From Nitrospirota bacterium (GTDB taxonomy: Bacteria > JACPQY01), in assembly GCA_016180645.1 (NCBI GenBank), contig JACPAV010000004.1, positions 181,409 through 245,408 of the forward strand: 64,000 bases of DNA. The letters are read 5' to 3'. Positions 1 to 9,381 of this stretch are shown one piece after another. The translations under genes and the position numbers were made by a program. How positions within the stretch are numbered: position 1 is the first letter of the stretch; each line of letters begins with the position of its first letter. The notes below the pieces were generated by a model. It was not told the DNA's origin, did no database searches, and was given only the letters and a program-made list of their open reading frames with translations.

Positions 1-2
1 CG

Positions 3-824
3 GCCTGCACCGAAGTTCGCGTGGATGGCGAGGTGATCGTGATCGACGTGGGCACGGGAGGTCGATTGCTTGGCTCCGCGTTGGCGAAAGAGTACGTGGG
101 CAGGGAGTTCACCGTCCACCTTCTCATCACGCACACGCATTGGGACCATATTCAGGGCTTCCCCTTCTTCCTGCCGGCGTATCTGCCCACGGTAAAGCTG
201 AAGATCTACGGCCCGGCGGGAACCGACAAGCCCATCGAGAAACTGTTCCGGGACCAGATGGACACTTCCTATTTCCCGGTGCCGCTGACCGACTTGTCAT
301 CATCCATTGAATTCAAGAACCTCCGCGGGGGGGACGAATTCGATATCGGGCCGATGCGGGTGAAGGCCTTCTACCTGAACCACCCCTGCATGGCGCTCGG
401 CTACCGGATCGAGGCGGGCAAGAAATCGATGGCCTACATCACGGATCACGAGCCCTACCGCCATCTCCTGTTCCGCCAAAATCCGCTGGCGACACGGCTT
501 GCGAATCGCGAGCAGATCGAGCGGCTCGATCACGGCTTGGTGGAGTTCGTTCAGGGCGTCGATCTCTACGTGTGCGAAGGCCAGTACACCAAAGAAGAGT
601 ATCCGCAGAAAATCGGATGGGGCCACACCTGCCTGGACGATTTGGTTCAGTACGGCATCGACGCGAAGGTGAAGAAGATGCTCCTCATCCACCATGATCC
701 GATGCACGACGACGGATTTGTGGACAAAATGGTGGCCCACGCCCAGCAGCTCATCAAGAAATCCGGCCAGCCCATCGAATTCGCAGGCGCCCGCGAAGGC
801 TTCGAAATCAACCTGATCGGCTGA
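3..824 (+). CDS. MBL-fold metallo-hydrolase, 5' end cut by window edge
   Basis: The reading frame is open back to base 3, and the residues before the first GTG (ACTEVR then VDGEVIVIDVGTGG) match the usual N-terminal strand of this family, so the gene starts outside the window. The metal-binding motif THTHWDHIQG is present, followed by NHPCMALGYRIE, ITDHEP and a GHT motif near the C-terminus. These are the metal ligands of single-domain metallo-beta-lactamase-fold phosphodiesterases of the PhnP/RNase Z-like type. The likely role is hydrolysis of a phosphodiester or cyclic phosphate; the substrate is unknown. It converges with, and overlaps by 17 bp, the next gene on the other strand. The fold is clear; the specific function is not. 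Confidence 0.85.
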   Translation, partial: ACTEVRVDGEVIVIDVGTGGRLLGSALAKEYVGREFTVHLLITHTHWDHIQGFPFFLPAYLPTVKLKIYGPAGTDKPIEKLFRDQMDTSYFPVPLTDLSSSIEFKNLRGGDEFDIGPMRVKAFYLNHPCMALGYRIEAGKKSMAYITDHEPYRHLLFRQNPLATRLANREQIERLDHGLVEFVQGVDLYVCEGQYTKEEYPQKIGWGHTCLDDLVQYGIDAKVKKMLLIHHDPMHDDGFVDKMVAHAQQLIKKSGQPIEFAGAREGFEINLIG

Positions 825-1239
825 TCCGTTTCTCCTTTTCGGCGAGCCCGCATAACTTCCCTTCTATCTCCAGAGCGTAGACTCGCAGGAGGGCACGTTC
901 CGGATCCAGTACCGCGTGGTAGCGGATATCTTCCGTTCCGGCGGTGCGGATGAAGAGTTCGGTCGAGTTCTTCTTGTCGATGAGTTCAATGCCTTGAATG
1001 GCGGCGATCGGGAATACACAGATCCGCTTCCGCGCGCTTCCGGCGGTGAGATCCACAATGGCCGACCCCACGATTCCGCCGAACTCCAAGACCGGCTTCC
1101 CCTCCCCGTGACTGACTTGGTAAAAATGGGCGGAGAGGTCCGTTTCCCATCGGGAAAGGGTCCGGACGAAATCTTCAACAACCTCCGAGGGAAAGTGCTC
1201 CGCCGCGACTTTCCTAATCCTCTTGCTCAGGAGTTCCAA
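808..1239 (-). CDS. hypothetical protein, about 143 aa
   Basis: The frame is open further upstream, but that part lies over the end of the preceding hydrolase gene, so I take the TTG at 1239, 5 bp after that gene's stop and preceded by GGAGAG. The protein begins LELLSKRIRKVAAEHFPSE, with an amphipathic N-terminal helix, and continues with alternating beta-strand-like segments (VLEFGGIVGSAIVDL, RICVFPIAAIQGIELID). The second half resembles a small PH-like or barrel fold, but I do not recognise a family. There is no signal peptide or membrane segment. It probably follows the hydrolase in the same transcript. The start codon is uncertain. Confidence 0.55.
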   Translation of the reverse strand: MELLSKRIRKVAAEHFPSEVVEDFVRTLSRWETDLSAHFYQVSHGEGKPVLEFGGIVGSAIVDLTAGSARKRICVFPIAAIQGIELIDKKNSTELFIRTAGTEDIRYHAVLDPERALLRVYALEIEGKLCGLAEKEKRISRSG

Positions 1240-1243
1240 CGAC

Positions 1244-3187
1244 CTACTTCTCTCCGCGGGGGATGATGACGGGTGATCCTGTCTCCACGTAAGTGCGGAA
1301 GAACTCCTGGACTTGGCGGGAGGCGCGGTCGTCCTCGAAGACGACCCAGTGGCGCCCCTGTTCGTATTGCTGGTCGCCGCCCGTGAGCTTGACACCGGTC
1401 GGAACGGATACATTCAAAGAAACCGGGGGCGTCAACGGCTCCCTGCCCAACACTTGGAGGAACGGCACGTCCTTCATGAGAGGCGTGAGCATATCCACGC
1501 CGAGTGCTACGGCCAGAGCTTCGTTAGTGGAGGGAGGCAGATAGACGTCCTTGAAGCCCTCTGTCATGAAGACATGCTTGGGCGCGTCGGTATTGATCAT
1601 CACGTAGGGAGCATAGTTCACTGGATCGACCGGCTCGGTGACGGATTGAAAGAGTGTGAGGAGAAAGTAGAATTCGTCCACCGGCTCGCCCGCCACGCCG
1701 AACCAGGATTTCAACGTCTCCCCCGCTTGTTCGGGGGTCACCCCGAGGAGGTCGGCGATTTCATCATCGCCCTTGAACAGCCGGTCCTTCACGAAATAGA
1801 TCATGTTTCCACCCGAGCCGCTGAGCATCGCCGCCTTCACGTCCGGGTCGATCATGAGGTACGGCACGCCGGTCGTCGTCCCCTGCGAATGGCCCATGAA
1901 AAGGATCTTGTTGGCATCGAACGTGATGGGTAGTTTCTGGGTTGTGATCTCGGCGGGCACGACGAGCTTCCGGACGAGCAGCGATGTTTCAAGCGTATCG
2001 AAAGCGGCCTGACGGAGCAGATCGAGTGAGGAATTCACGTTGGTGAGATTCACCGTGAGCATGATGGCGGGGACATCGGAGGGATTTCGCGCGCCGTGGA
2101 GCGGTTGATCGATCGCGATGACCGCCGTATCGATCTGGGCGAAAAGGCACGGGAGGTCTTCATTCACGAAACTGAACCGGTCGCCTCCGGTTCCGTGCAT
2201 GTAGATGACAACGGGGAAGCCGGTTGACGGCGGTGCGGATTTCGGGAGCGAGAGGCCGAACGAAAGAGTTTCTTGCGTTTGGGGCTGAGGGGTTCCGTCC
2301 GGTGCGAGGACAAAGATCCCGGTTCCGGGGTCGGCGTAAGGCGCAGGTCCTGAGAGGAAGTTCGGTTCCTGGAACTTCCCTTCGTAAAGGTCGAAACATT
2401 CACTCGCCTTCTTGAGTTTCTTGGTTTGGATACTCGTGGCAGTTGGGGAGGGCAACTGGCGCAGGTACTCGGCCCCCTTCAGGAGTGGACCCAGCACGTC
2501 CTGGGTGGTGAATACAGCCGCGGCAGCGATGTCGTCGCCCTTCGCCAGCACGCGGGACCGAACGAACTTGAGGTCGGTGGCAAGATGGCCCTGCTCGGCT
2601 TGGAGGAAGGTTTCCATCGAGCCCAGGCTGAGCCCGTCGGCGTCTTCGACAGTTCGCGTGAGAACGGCGGCGTATCGGGAGGCGGGGCGCATCGGGAACC
2701 CCGGGAACGGGAGCAGCACGAGCGTATTCGCGGGCGAGAACTTGGTGGACTCCTTCAGAAACTTGATTAGAAGGGGTACTCGTTCGCCGAGATACGGGGA
2801 AGTGGGATCGACATTGACCAAGAGCGCCGACGAACCGGGGAGCAACGTATCGAGCGGCGTTTGCGGCAGTGTTGTTTCATCCAGCGGAGCGTTGAAATAG
2901 AAATAGACCGCCCCGCTCGTGCCGAATGCGCGGAAACGCGTTTCCACCTGCGGTAGAAACAACCTCAGAAGCAGATTCTCGTTTCGGCCCGGCAGCCGCG
3001 AGAGATCGACAAGCCCTTGCGCGTTCAATCTGGTGTCGTCCGGAAACGGCGCCGCGAAAAAATCCTCGGCAAGTCGCACCGGCTCGTAGTTCGCCCTCGT
3101 CGGGTTCTTCGCCGGATTATTTTCAGCCCCGCATGAGATTGCCACAACAGACGCGAATAGGCTGGCTGAGAAACGAAGGCATTTCAT
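1244..3187 (-). CDS. secreted alpha/beta-hydrolase-fold lipoprotein
   Basis: 647 aa. The N-terminus is a lipoprotein signal (hydrophobic run then VVAISCGAE, lipobox Cys at residue 19). It is followed by a PFPDDTRLN segment and a long N-terminal domain typical of large secreted bacterial hydrolases. A catalytic domain follows, with an oxyanion-type HGTGGDR segment and a nucleophile elbow GHSQGTTTG, as in serine esterases, lipases and depolymerases. The substrate is unknown. A distant paralog with the same layout lies at 32451-34349. The ATG is only 6 nt from a good -10 hexamer, so the mRNA is probably leaderless. Family assignment to the alpha/beta hydrolase fold is fairly sure; enzyme class is open. 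Confidence 0.82.
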   Translation of the reverse strand: MKCLRFSASLFASVVAISCGAENNPAKNPTRANYEPVRLAEDFFAAPFPDDTRLNAQGLVDLSRLPGRNENLLLRLFLPQVETRFRAFGTSGAVYFYFNAPLDETTLPQTPLDTLLPGSSALLVNVDPTSPYLGERVPLLIKFLKESTKFSPANTLVLLPFPGFPMRPASRYAAVLTRTVEDADGLSLGSMETFLQAEQGHLATDLKFVRSRVLAKGDDIAAAAVFTTQDVLGPLLKGAEYLRQLPSPTATSIQTKKLKKASECFDLYEGKFQEPNFLSGPAPYADPGTGIFVLAPDGTPQPQTQETLSFGLSLPKSAPPSTGFPVVIYMHGTGGDRFSFVNEDLPCLFAQIDTAVIAIDQPLHGARNPSDVPAIMLTVNLTNVNSSLDLLRQAAFDTLETSLLVRKLVVPAEITTQKLPITFDANKILFMGHSQGTTTGVPYLMIDPDVKAAMLSGSGGNMIYFVKDRLFKGDDEIADLLGVTPEQAGETLKSWFGVAGEPVDEFYFLLTLFQSVTEPVDPVNYAPYVMINTDAPKHVFMTEGFKDVYLPPSTNEALAVALGVDMLTPLMKDVPFLQVLGREPLTPPVSLNVSVPTGVKLTGGDQQYEQGRHWVVFEDDRASRQVQEFFRTYVETGSPVIIPRGEK

Positions 3188-3193
3188 GAGGCC

Positions 3194-3221
3194 ATTCTAC
3201 GGTCTGGGGCCTTCCTTGCAA
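3194..3221 (-). promoter_or_regulatory. promoter of the hydrolase gene, leaderless type
   Basis: On the minus strand: TTGCAA (3221-3216), 16-nt spacer, TAGAAT (3199-3194), then 6 nt to the ATG at 3187. Transcription would begin at or next to the start codon. Confidence 0.65.
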
Positions 3222-3316
3222 GAGTGGAGAAGATAATCGATCATGGGGAAGAAGATGCCCGAACCTCCCGCTGAACGGAATCGGGAATGCGAGAGTGGGC
3301 CGAAAGGAGGCGAAAC

Positions 3317-3547
3317 ATGGAACAACCAAATCAGCTCGGCAACACGGGCGCATATGCCCCCTGCCCTTGCGGGAGCGGCAAGAAGGTCAAGTTCTGCTGC
3401 GGATTGAAGGAAGACGTCGATCCGGAGAAGCCCGCTTCAGCTTCTGCGCAAGTCGAGAGCAAACGACCTCCAGCTTCACCGACACGGGGAAAGTCGGGCC
3501 CCTCCGACGCCTTCATCGGCTACCGACACGGGAGACGCAAAGTCTGA
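3317..3547 (+). CDS. SEC-C motif small protein
   Basis: 76 aa. The ATG at 3317 is chosen over an upstream in-frame ATG at 3287 because it follows AAAGGAGG (3303-3310) by 6 nt. Residues 12-27 contain the SEC-C zinc-binding pattern (CPCGSGKKVKFCCG), also found at the C-terminus of SecA and in many small proteins, where it binds zinc and can contact SecB or ribosomes. The rest is a Ser/Pro/Lys-rich, probably disordered tail ending GYRHGRRKV. The precise role is unknown. It stands alone, 69 bp upstream of the methyltransferase gene. Confidence 0.82.
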   Translation: MEQPNQLGNTGAYAPCPCGSGKKVKFCCGLKEDVDPEKPASASAQVESKRPPASPTRGKSGPSDAFIGYRHGRRKV

Positions 3548-3615
3548 GAGGAGGTCGTCCGCTCCCGCCTGTAACGCCGCTTGCCTTGCAAGGGTGAAGC
3601 GATGAGAATGCGGCG

Positions 3616-4380
3616 ATGTCGAAAGCCGGGGCGCTCCTCAAACAGGTCCGGTTCGTGCTCGTCCGGCCTCAAACGCCGGGGAATATCGGTTCGACGGCGC
3701 GAGTCCTGACGAACTTCGGCTTCACCCATCTCTCCCTCGTCGAACCGGCCGCGGCGCTCGATCATGAAGCGGTGAAGTTCGCCGTCCACGGAAAATCTCT
3801 TCTGATGAAGGCGCGCCGCTGTGCGTCGCTGGAAGACGCGGTGGGCGGTGATCACGTGGTGATGGGCATGACCCGCAGGCTCGGCCATCGGCGGAGACAT
3901 CACTACCTCACTCCGGAGCAGGCCTGCGCGATGGTGCGGGACGTCGTCGCCTCTTCCCGCGTTTCGATCCTCTTCGGGCCGGAGGATGACGGACTGTCCA
4001 ACGACGATCTCCGGTTCTGCCATTGGCTGGTCACGATCCCGTCTCCCTCGACGCACAATTCGATGAATCTCTCGCATGCCGTGGCGGTGATGGCCTACGA
4101 ACTGGCGCACCAGATCTCCGAAGGACGCGTCTATTCCCGCGCCACCGCCTCGGAAATGGAATCATTCTTTCAACACCTGCTTACCGTCCTCCACCAGATC
4201 CGCTTTCTGAAAGCCCACGATCGTCACCGGATGATGATGAAGTTCCGGCATATCTTTCACCGCGCCGGACTGGACCAGAAGGAAGTGAAGACGCTCCACG
4301 GCGTGCTGAGTCAGATTCAGTACACGCTCGGCGTGCGCAAGGGGATCGACTTGAAGAGTTCGGCAGAAGCTGATACCTGA
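3616..4380 (+). CDS. trmJ: SPOUT RNA 2'-O-methyltransferase, TrmJ-like
   Basis: 254 aa. The N-terminal domain has the TrmJ/SpoU signature: VRPQTPGNIGSTARVLTNFG near the N-terminus, FGPEDDGLSNDDL at about residue 118, and PSPSTHNSMNLSHAVAV at about 140, which together form the SPOUT trefoil knot that binds S-adenosylmethionine. The C-terminal 80 residues are helical, as in TrmJ, which methylates the 2'-OH of nucleotide 32 in tRNAs. Length matches the family (about 240-260 aa). A weak -10 (GAGAAT) ends 6 nt before the ATG, with TTGCCT 17 nt further upstream. ugd follows 23 bp downstream. Target nucleotide is inferred from family membership. Confidence 0.85.
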   Translation: MSKAGALLKQVRFVLVRPQTPGNIGSTARVLTNFGFTHLSLVEPAAALDHEAVKFAVHGKSLLMKARRCASLEDAVGGDHVVMGMTRRLGHRRRHHYLTPEQACAMVRDVVASSRVSILFGPEDDGLSNDDLRFCHWLVTIPSPSTHNSMNLSHAVAVMAYELAHQISEGRVYSRATASEMESFFQHLLTVLHQIRFLKAHDRHRMMMKFRHIFHRAGLDQKEVKTLHGVLSQIQYTLGVRKGIDLKSSAEADT

Positions 4381-4403
4381 GAGCGTACCGCACAGGGCTC
4401 ATC

Positions 4404-5732
4404 GTGGATATTTGCGTTATTGGAACCGGATACGTCGGTCTCGTCACGGGCACATGCCTGGCCGAGACGGGCAACCGCGTCGTCTGCATGGACATCGACG
4501 AAAAGCGGATCCGCTCGCTGGAACACGGCCAAATCCCCATCTTCGAACCCGGCCTCAAGGAGCTGGTAACGCGGAACGTGAAGGAAGGGCGGCTCCGATT
4601 CACCACGGATCTTCGCAAGTCGCTCGATGGCGCGCTCCTCTGTTTCATCGCGGTGGGGACACCGCCCCTCAAGAGCGGCAAGTCGGATTTGTCGGCGATG
4701 TTCCGCCTGGCGCGGGACATCGGGAAATATCTGACTCAATACACGATCGTCATCGTGAAGAGCACCGTTCCCGTGGGCACTACGATGAAGGTGAAGCAGA
4801 TCATTCAGAAATCGGCCCGATCCGATTTCGCCGTCGCCATGAACCCCGAATTTCTCAAAGAGGGCAGCGCCGTCGATGATTTCATGCGGCCGGATCGGGT
4901 GGTCGTCGGCGTGGAGCGCGATGACGTGGCCGGCATTCTGAAACGGCTCTACGCGCCTCTGGTCAGAACCGAACATCCCATCATCGTGATGGACATTGCC
5001 AGCGCCGAGCTGACGAAGTATGCGGCCAACGCCTACCTGGCCACCCGCATCTCCTACATCAACGAAGTCGCCAACATATGCGAACGCGTGGGGGCGGACA
5101 TCGAGATGGTACGCAAGGGGATGGGCGGCGATGCCCGCATCGGTTACCAGTTTCTTTTTCCCGGCGTCGGATACGGCGGCTCCTGTTTCCCGAAAGACGT
5201 CGATTCGCTCGCGCACTTCGCCAAGGCGGCCGGCTACCGTCCCGACCTTGTGGGTGCTGTCAATTCGGTCAACCGGAGACAGAGACAAATTCTCTTTCAG
5301 AAGGTCGTGAGACATTTCAAGGGCTCCGTGGCGGGGAAGACATTCGCCGTGTGGGGTCTCTCCTTCAAACCCAAGACGGACGACGTGCGGGAGGCGCCCT
5401 CCATCGACATCATCCGCTTGCTCCTCCAGGCCCGGGCGAAAGTCCGTGTATACGATCCCGTCGCCATGCCGAACACGCAGAAAATATTCGGCCACCGACT
5501 GCAATACACGAAGAAGCCCCTTGAAGCCGCCCGAGGAGCGCATGCGCTTCTCATCCTCACCGAATGGCAGGAGTTCCGATCGCCCGATTTCGCCCAGCTC
5601 CGCGAGACGATGAAGTCCTGGGCGATTTTCGACGGGCGGAATCTTTTCGACCCGGCCGTGATCCGCAACGAAAAATTCTTCTACTACGCCTTCGGACGTC
5701 CGCCGGTGACCGGTTCGCGGGCTTCGAGCTGA
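4404..5732 (+). CDS. ugd: UDP-glucose 6-dehydrogenase
   Basis: 442 aa, the usual length. It oxidises UDP-glucose to UDP-glucuronate with two NAD+. The Rossmann motif is at residues 6-12 (IGTGYVG). The central domain has MNPEFLKEGSAVDDF and the catalytic Cys at residue 261 in YGGSCFPKD. The C-terminal UDP-binding domain contains SFKPKTDDVREAPS. Start is GTG at 4404. The next gene, 6 bp downstream, encodes a UDP-glucuronate decarboxylase-like enzyme that would use its product, so the pair likely makes UDP-xylose for surface glycans. Confidence 0.96.
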   Translation: MDICVIGTGYVGLVTGTCLAETGNRVVCMDIDEKRIRSLEHGQIPIFEPGLKELVTRNVKEGRLRFTTDLRKSLDGALLCFIAVGTPPLKSGKSDLSAMFRLARDIGKYLTQYTIVIVKSTVPVGTTMKVKQIIQKSARSDFAVAMNPEFLKEGSAVDDFMRPDRVVVGVERDDVAGILKRLYAPLVRTEHPIIVMDIASAELTKYAANAYLATRISYINEVANICERVGADIEMVRKGMGGDARIGYQFLFPGVGYGGSCFPKDVDSLAHFAKAAGYRPDLVGAVNSVNRRQRQILFQKVVRHFKGSVAGKTFAVWGLSFKPKTDDVREAPSIDIIRLLLQARAKVRVYDPVAMPNTQKIFGHRLQYTKKPLEAARGAHALLILTEWQEFRSPDFAQLRETMKSWAIFDGRNLFDPAVIRNEKFFYYAFGRPPVTGSRASS

Positions 5733-5738
5733 GGCCCC

Positions 5739-6701
5739 ATGGCGAAGGGTCGGGTCGTCATCACCGGAGGGGCCGGTTTTATTGGCTCCCATCTGTGTGA
5801 GGAACTGATCCGGCGCGACTACGACGTCACGTGCATCGACAATCTCCTCACCGGCGATCTGGCCAACATCCAGCCCCTCTTTGGAAATCCGAAGTTCATG
5901 TTCATGAAAATGGACGTGACGAACTTCATTCACGTGCCGGGGGAGGTGAACTACATCCTCCATTTTGCCTCGCCGGCTTCGCCGGTCGACTATCTCCGGC
6001 ACCCCATTCCAACGCTCAAGGTCGGCGCGCTGGGTACGCACAAGGCCCTGGGCCTCGCGAAAGAAAAGAGAGCTACGTTTTTTCTTGCCTCCACCTCCGA
6101 GATTTACGGCGATCCGCTCGTGCATCCTCAACCCGAGTCATACTGGGGGAACGTGAACCCGATCGGACCTCGCGGCGTGTACGATGAGGCGAAGCGCTTT
6201 GCCGAGGCCCTATCGATGGCCTATCACCGGAACCACAAGATCGACGTCAAGATCGTCCGCATCTTCAATACTTACGGCCCGCGGATGAGGCGGGAGGACG
6301 GCCGCGCCGTGCCCACGTTCATCAACGAAGCTCTGGCGGGCCAACCGATGACGATCTTCGGCGACGGAAAGCAGACGCGAAGCTTTTGCTTTGTGACGGA
6401 CCTGGTGGATGGAATCCTCCGGCTTCTCTTCTCCGATTTCAACGGCCCCATGAACCTCGGCAACCCGGCGGAGTACAGCATTATGGATCTGGCCCGCATG
6501 ATCGCCAAGCTCGCGGGCGTCCCGGAGAAATTCCGAAACCAGCCGCTGCCGGTGGATGACCCGAAGGTTCGACGCCCGGACATTTCCCTGGCGACGCAGA
6601 AGCTGGGGTGGTCCCCCCGCGTGCCCGTCGAGGAGGGCCTGAAGGTCACGATCGACTACTTCCGCAAGAGCGCTTCGCCCTCGGGGCGCCCGATTGAATG
6701 A
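5739..6701 (+). CDS. UDP-glucuronate decarboxylase-like NAD-dependent SDR enzyme
   Basis: 320 aa extended short-chain dehydrogenase. It has [10 protein letters not shown] near the N-terminus (NAD+), then [38 protein letters not shown] and a Tyr148-x3-Lys152 catalytic pair, then [10 protein letters not shown]. The run from STSE to GPRM is the hallmark of UDP-glucuronate decarboxylase (UXS), which makes UDP-xylose, rather than of dTDP-glucose dehydratase or GalE. Position directly behind ugd fits. A 4-ketopentose-forming variant cannot be ruled out from sequence alone. Confidence 0.88.
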   Translation: MAKGRVVITGGAGFIGSHLCEELIRRDYDVTCIDNLLTGDLANIQPLFGNPKFMFMKMDVTNFIHVPGEVNYILHFASPASPVDYLRHPIPTLKVGALGTHKALGLAKEKRATFFLASTSEIYGDPLVHPQPESYWGNVNPIGPRGVYDEAKRFAEALSMAYHRNHKIDVKIVRIFNTYGPRMRREDGRAVPTFINEALAGQPMTIFGDGKQTRSFCFVTDLVDGILRLLFSDFNGPMNLGNPAEYSIMDLARMIAKLAGVPEKFRNQPLPVDDPKVRRPDISLATQKLGWSPRVPVEEGLKVTIDYFRKSASPSGRPIE

Positions 6702-6717
6702 AGCCTCGGCGCAAATC

Positions 6718-6784
6718 GTACGCAGGCTCAAGCCTGCGCCTACCTAGGACTCACCTCTTGGGTAGCCGCGGGCTTCAGCCCGCG
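6718..6784. repeat. two GTA...CTAC-type hairpin units
   Basis: Two adjacent hairpins fill the gap before lepA: GTA-CGCAGGCT-CA-AGCCTGCG-CCTAC (6718-6743) and a GTAGC unit with stem GCGGGCT/AGCCCGC (6762-6784). They match the arms of the two-hairpin elements at 23578, 24271, 52318, 52516, 56097 and 56167. They may also attenuate read-through from the sugar-nucleotide genes. Confidence 0.7.
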
Positions 6785-6805
6785 TCATTGCGTTGGGGGC
6801 TTTAG

Positions 6806-8623
6806 ATGATCCCTCCCGAGCGGATACGCAACTTCTCCATCATCGCCCACATCGATCACGGGAAGTCCACCTTGGCGGATCGCATCCTGGAACTGACCGG
6901 GGCCGTGTCCAAACGCGAAATGCGGGCGCAATACTTGGACAGCATGGACCTCGAGCGCGAACGCGGAATCACGATCAAAGCTACGCCGGTTCGGCTCGAA
7001 TACAAGGCAAAGGACGGTCAAATCTATCGCATGAATTTGATCGACACGCCCGGCCACGTCGATTTTTCCTACGAAGTGTCCCGCTCGCTTGCCTGCTGCG
7101 AAGGGGCGGTGCTCGTGGTGGACGTCTCCCAGGGCGTGGAAGCCCAAACCCTGGCCCACGCGAACATCGCGATGGAGTTGGGCCTGGGTCTGCTCCCGGT
7201 TCTGAACAAGATCGATTTGAAAAACGCGGATCCCGAACGGGCGTGCCGCGAGATCGAAGAACTCCTGGGGCTCGACACGGCGGACCACGTGCGTTGCAGC
7301 GCAAAAGAGGGGGTGGGCATTCAGGACGTTCTCGAAAGCGTCATCCGGCTGATCCCTCCCCCCAAAGGAGACCGATCCGTTCCGCTCCGCGCGCTCCTGT
7401 TCGACAGTTGGTTTGACGATTTCCGCGGCGTGATCGTCGTGGTGCGCGTATTCGAGGGGCACATCACCCCCGGGAAAACGATTCTCTTCATGTCCAATCA
7501 GAAAACCTACTTGGTCGAGGAGGTGGGCATCTTCGCTCCAAAGCCGGTAAAGGCCGACCGGCTTGACGCCGGAGATGTGGGCTACATCATCGCCGGGATT
7601 CGGGAGGTGCGCGACACGAGAGTGGGCGACACGGTGACCGAGAAGGAACGCCCGGCCTCGGTGCCTTTCCCGGGATTCAAAGCCCTGAAACCGATGGTGT
7701 ACGCAGGCTTGTACCCCGTGGACTCGAACGACTATGAAGACCTGCGCGATGCCGTGGAGAAACTGCGGCTGAACGATTCCTCGTTCACCTACGAGCCGGA
7801 AAATTCGGTGGCGCTCGGATTCGGCTTCCGCTGCGGATTCCTCGGGCTGCTCCACATGGACGTGGTTCGGGAGCGGCTTGAACGCGAGTTTGGACTCTCC
7901 GCCGAAGGATCGCTCATCTGCACCGCGCCGACGCCCCTCTTTGAAGTGATGAAGACCGATGGGGAGATCCTCCGCGTGGACAATCCGAAGAAGATGCCGG
8001 ACGAGAGCCAGATCGAGCTCGTTCAGGAGCCGATCGTGCTGGCCACGATTCACGTGCCGACGCCGTACGTGGGTGCCGTACTTCAGCTCTGCGAATCGGT
8101 GCGCGGCGTTCAGAAAGAGCTCAAGTATCCCACACCCGACCGCGCCATGGTCCTCTACGACTTGCCTTTGAATGAAATCATGGCAGACTTCTTCGACCGG
8201 CTGAAGTCGGTGTCGAAGGGATACGCTTCGCTGGACTATGAATTCAAGGAATTTCAGGAAGCGGAGATGGTGAAAGTGGACATGCTGCTGAACGGCGAGC
8301 CCGTCGATGCCCTTTCGTTCATCGTGCACAAGCGGCGGGCCTACGATGAGGGGCGGGACATCGCGGAGCGCCTGCGAAAGCTGATTCCTCGCCAGCAATA
8401 CGAGGTGGCAATTCAGGCGGCGATCGGCGGCAAGATCATCGCCCGGGAGAACGTGAAGCCGTTCCGGAAGGACGTGACGGCGAAATTGTACGGCGGCGAT
8501 ATAACGAGAAAAATGAAAGTCTTGAAGAAACAGAAGGAAGGCAAGAAACGGATGAAGATGGTCGGCCGCGTCGAGGTTCCCCAGGAGGCCTTTCTGGCGC
8601 TGCTGAGGAAAGGTCAGGCGTAA
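6806..8623 (+). CDS. lepA: elongation factor 4 (LepA), ribosome back-translocase GTPase
   Basis: 605 aa, full length. P-loop [14 protein letters not shown] near the N-terminus, switch [15 protein letters not shown]3 [13 protein letters not shown]4 NKIDL, then EF-G-like domains II, III and V. The LepA-specific C-terminal domain has [28 protein letters not shown]-type sequence near residues 550-580. It binds stalled ribosomes. Its stop codon overlaps the start of lepB, a common bacterial arrangement. Confidence 0.98.
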   Translation: MIPPERIRNFSIIAHIDHGKSTLADRILELTGAVSKREMRAQYLDSMDLERERGITIKATPVRLEYKAKDGQIYRMNLIDTPGHVDFSYEVSRSLACCEGAVLVVDVSQGVEAQTLAHANIAMELGLGLLPVLNKIDLKNADPERACREIEELLGLDTADHVRCSAKEGVGIQDVLESVIRLIPPPKGDRSVPLRALLFDSWFDDFRGVIVVVRVFEGHITPGKTILFMSNQKTYLVEEVGIFAPKPVKADRLDAGDVGYIIAGIREVRDTRVGDTVTEKERPASVPFPGFKALKPMVYAGLYPVDSNDYEDLRDAVEKLRLNDSSFTYEPENSVALGFGFRCGFLGLLHMDVVRERLEREFGLSAEGSLICTAPTPLFEVMKTDGEILRVDNPKKMPDESQIELVQEPIVLATIHVPTPYVGAVLQLCESVRGVQKELKYPTPDRAMVLYDLPLNEIMADFFDRLKSVSKGYASLDYEFKEFQEAEMVKVDMLLNGEPVDALSFIVHKRRAYDEGRDIAERLRKLIPRQQYEVAIQAAIGGKIIARENVKPFRKDVTAKLYGGDITRKMKVLKKQKEGKKRMKMVGRVEVPQEAFLALLRKGQA

Positions 8624-9372
8624 TGCGGAAGAAATCGGTCTTTCGGGAGTACTTGGAGTCGTTCGCTTTTGCGGTGGTGGTGGCCCTGCTCATCCGCACA
8701 TTCATCGTCCAGCCTTTCAAGATCCCGTCTTCCTCCATGGTCCCGACACTCCTCGTTGGAGACCACATTCTCGTGAACAAATTCCTCTATGGAACGAAAC
8801 TTCCATTCAGCCCGGCGCGCTTCCTCCGGTGGAGGGAACCCTCGCGCGGCGACGTGGTCGTGTTCAAGTACCCCAAGGACCACAGTGTCGATTTCATCAA
8901 GCGATTGGTGGGCCTCCCGGGCGAGCGATTGGATATCTGCCCCAAGAGAATTCTGTTGGATGGCACTCCGCTGAATGATGGCTGGGGGCACTACGAACTG
9001 GATGAAGGCGGATTTCTCCTGGAAGGGACCTTTGCGGCGGCCGACTGCGTGCCCCTTGTGGTTCCATCGAAGGGCATGGGTGTCGAGTACACCGCCTCGC
9101 AGGTGCGCGTCAATCAAGAGGCCCTTAGCGACCAGGGGAGCCGTTTCGTGCGAGAGGCGATCGCGGTGGAGGAAACGGATGCGGGAACGGCGGTCGTGAC
9201 GGAAGATCATTACTTCATGATGGGAGACAACCGAAACAACTCGCGCGACAGCCGCGCGTGGGGCTTCGTGAAAAACCGGGAAGTCGAGGGAAAGGCTTTT
9301 CTCATTTACTGGTCCTGGGACAAGGAGAAAAAACGCGTCCGCTGGGACCGTATCGGCAACCGGATCCGGTAG
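8623..9372 (+). CDS. lepB: signal peptidase I
   Basis: 249 aa. One N-terminal membrane segment (about residues 13-32) precedes the catalytic serine Ser38 in PSSSMVPTL and the catalytic lysine Lys93 in FIKRLVGLPGER; the family signature GDNRNNSRDSRAWGFV lies near the C-terminus. It cleaves signal peptides of exported proteins at the outer face of the inner membrane. It overlaps lepA by one base, so translation is coupled. Confidence 0.97.
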   Translation: MRKKSVFREYLESFAFAVVVALLIRTFIVQPFKIPSSSMVPTLLVGDHILVNKFLYGTKLPFSPARFLRWREPSRGDVVVFKYPKDHSVDFIKRLVGLPGERLDICPKRILLDGTPLNDGWGHYELDEGGFLLEGTFAAADCVPLVVPSKGMGVEYTASQVRVNQEALSDQGSRFVREAIAVEETDAGTAVVTEDHYFMMGDNRNNSRDSRAWGFVKNREVEGKAFLIYWSWDKEKKRVRWDRIGNRIR

Positions 9373-9381
9373 ACGATTTCC

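Noticed and set aside
4317-6131. 604-aa minus-strand open frame opposite ugd and the UXS-like gene
   Set aside because: It mirrors the high-GC third positions of the two real genes; the translation is Arg/His/Gly-rich without any motif or start site.
6785-8398. 537-aa minus-strand open frame opposite lepA
   Set aside because: Antisense shadow of lepA; the sense frame has every LepA motif.
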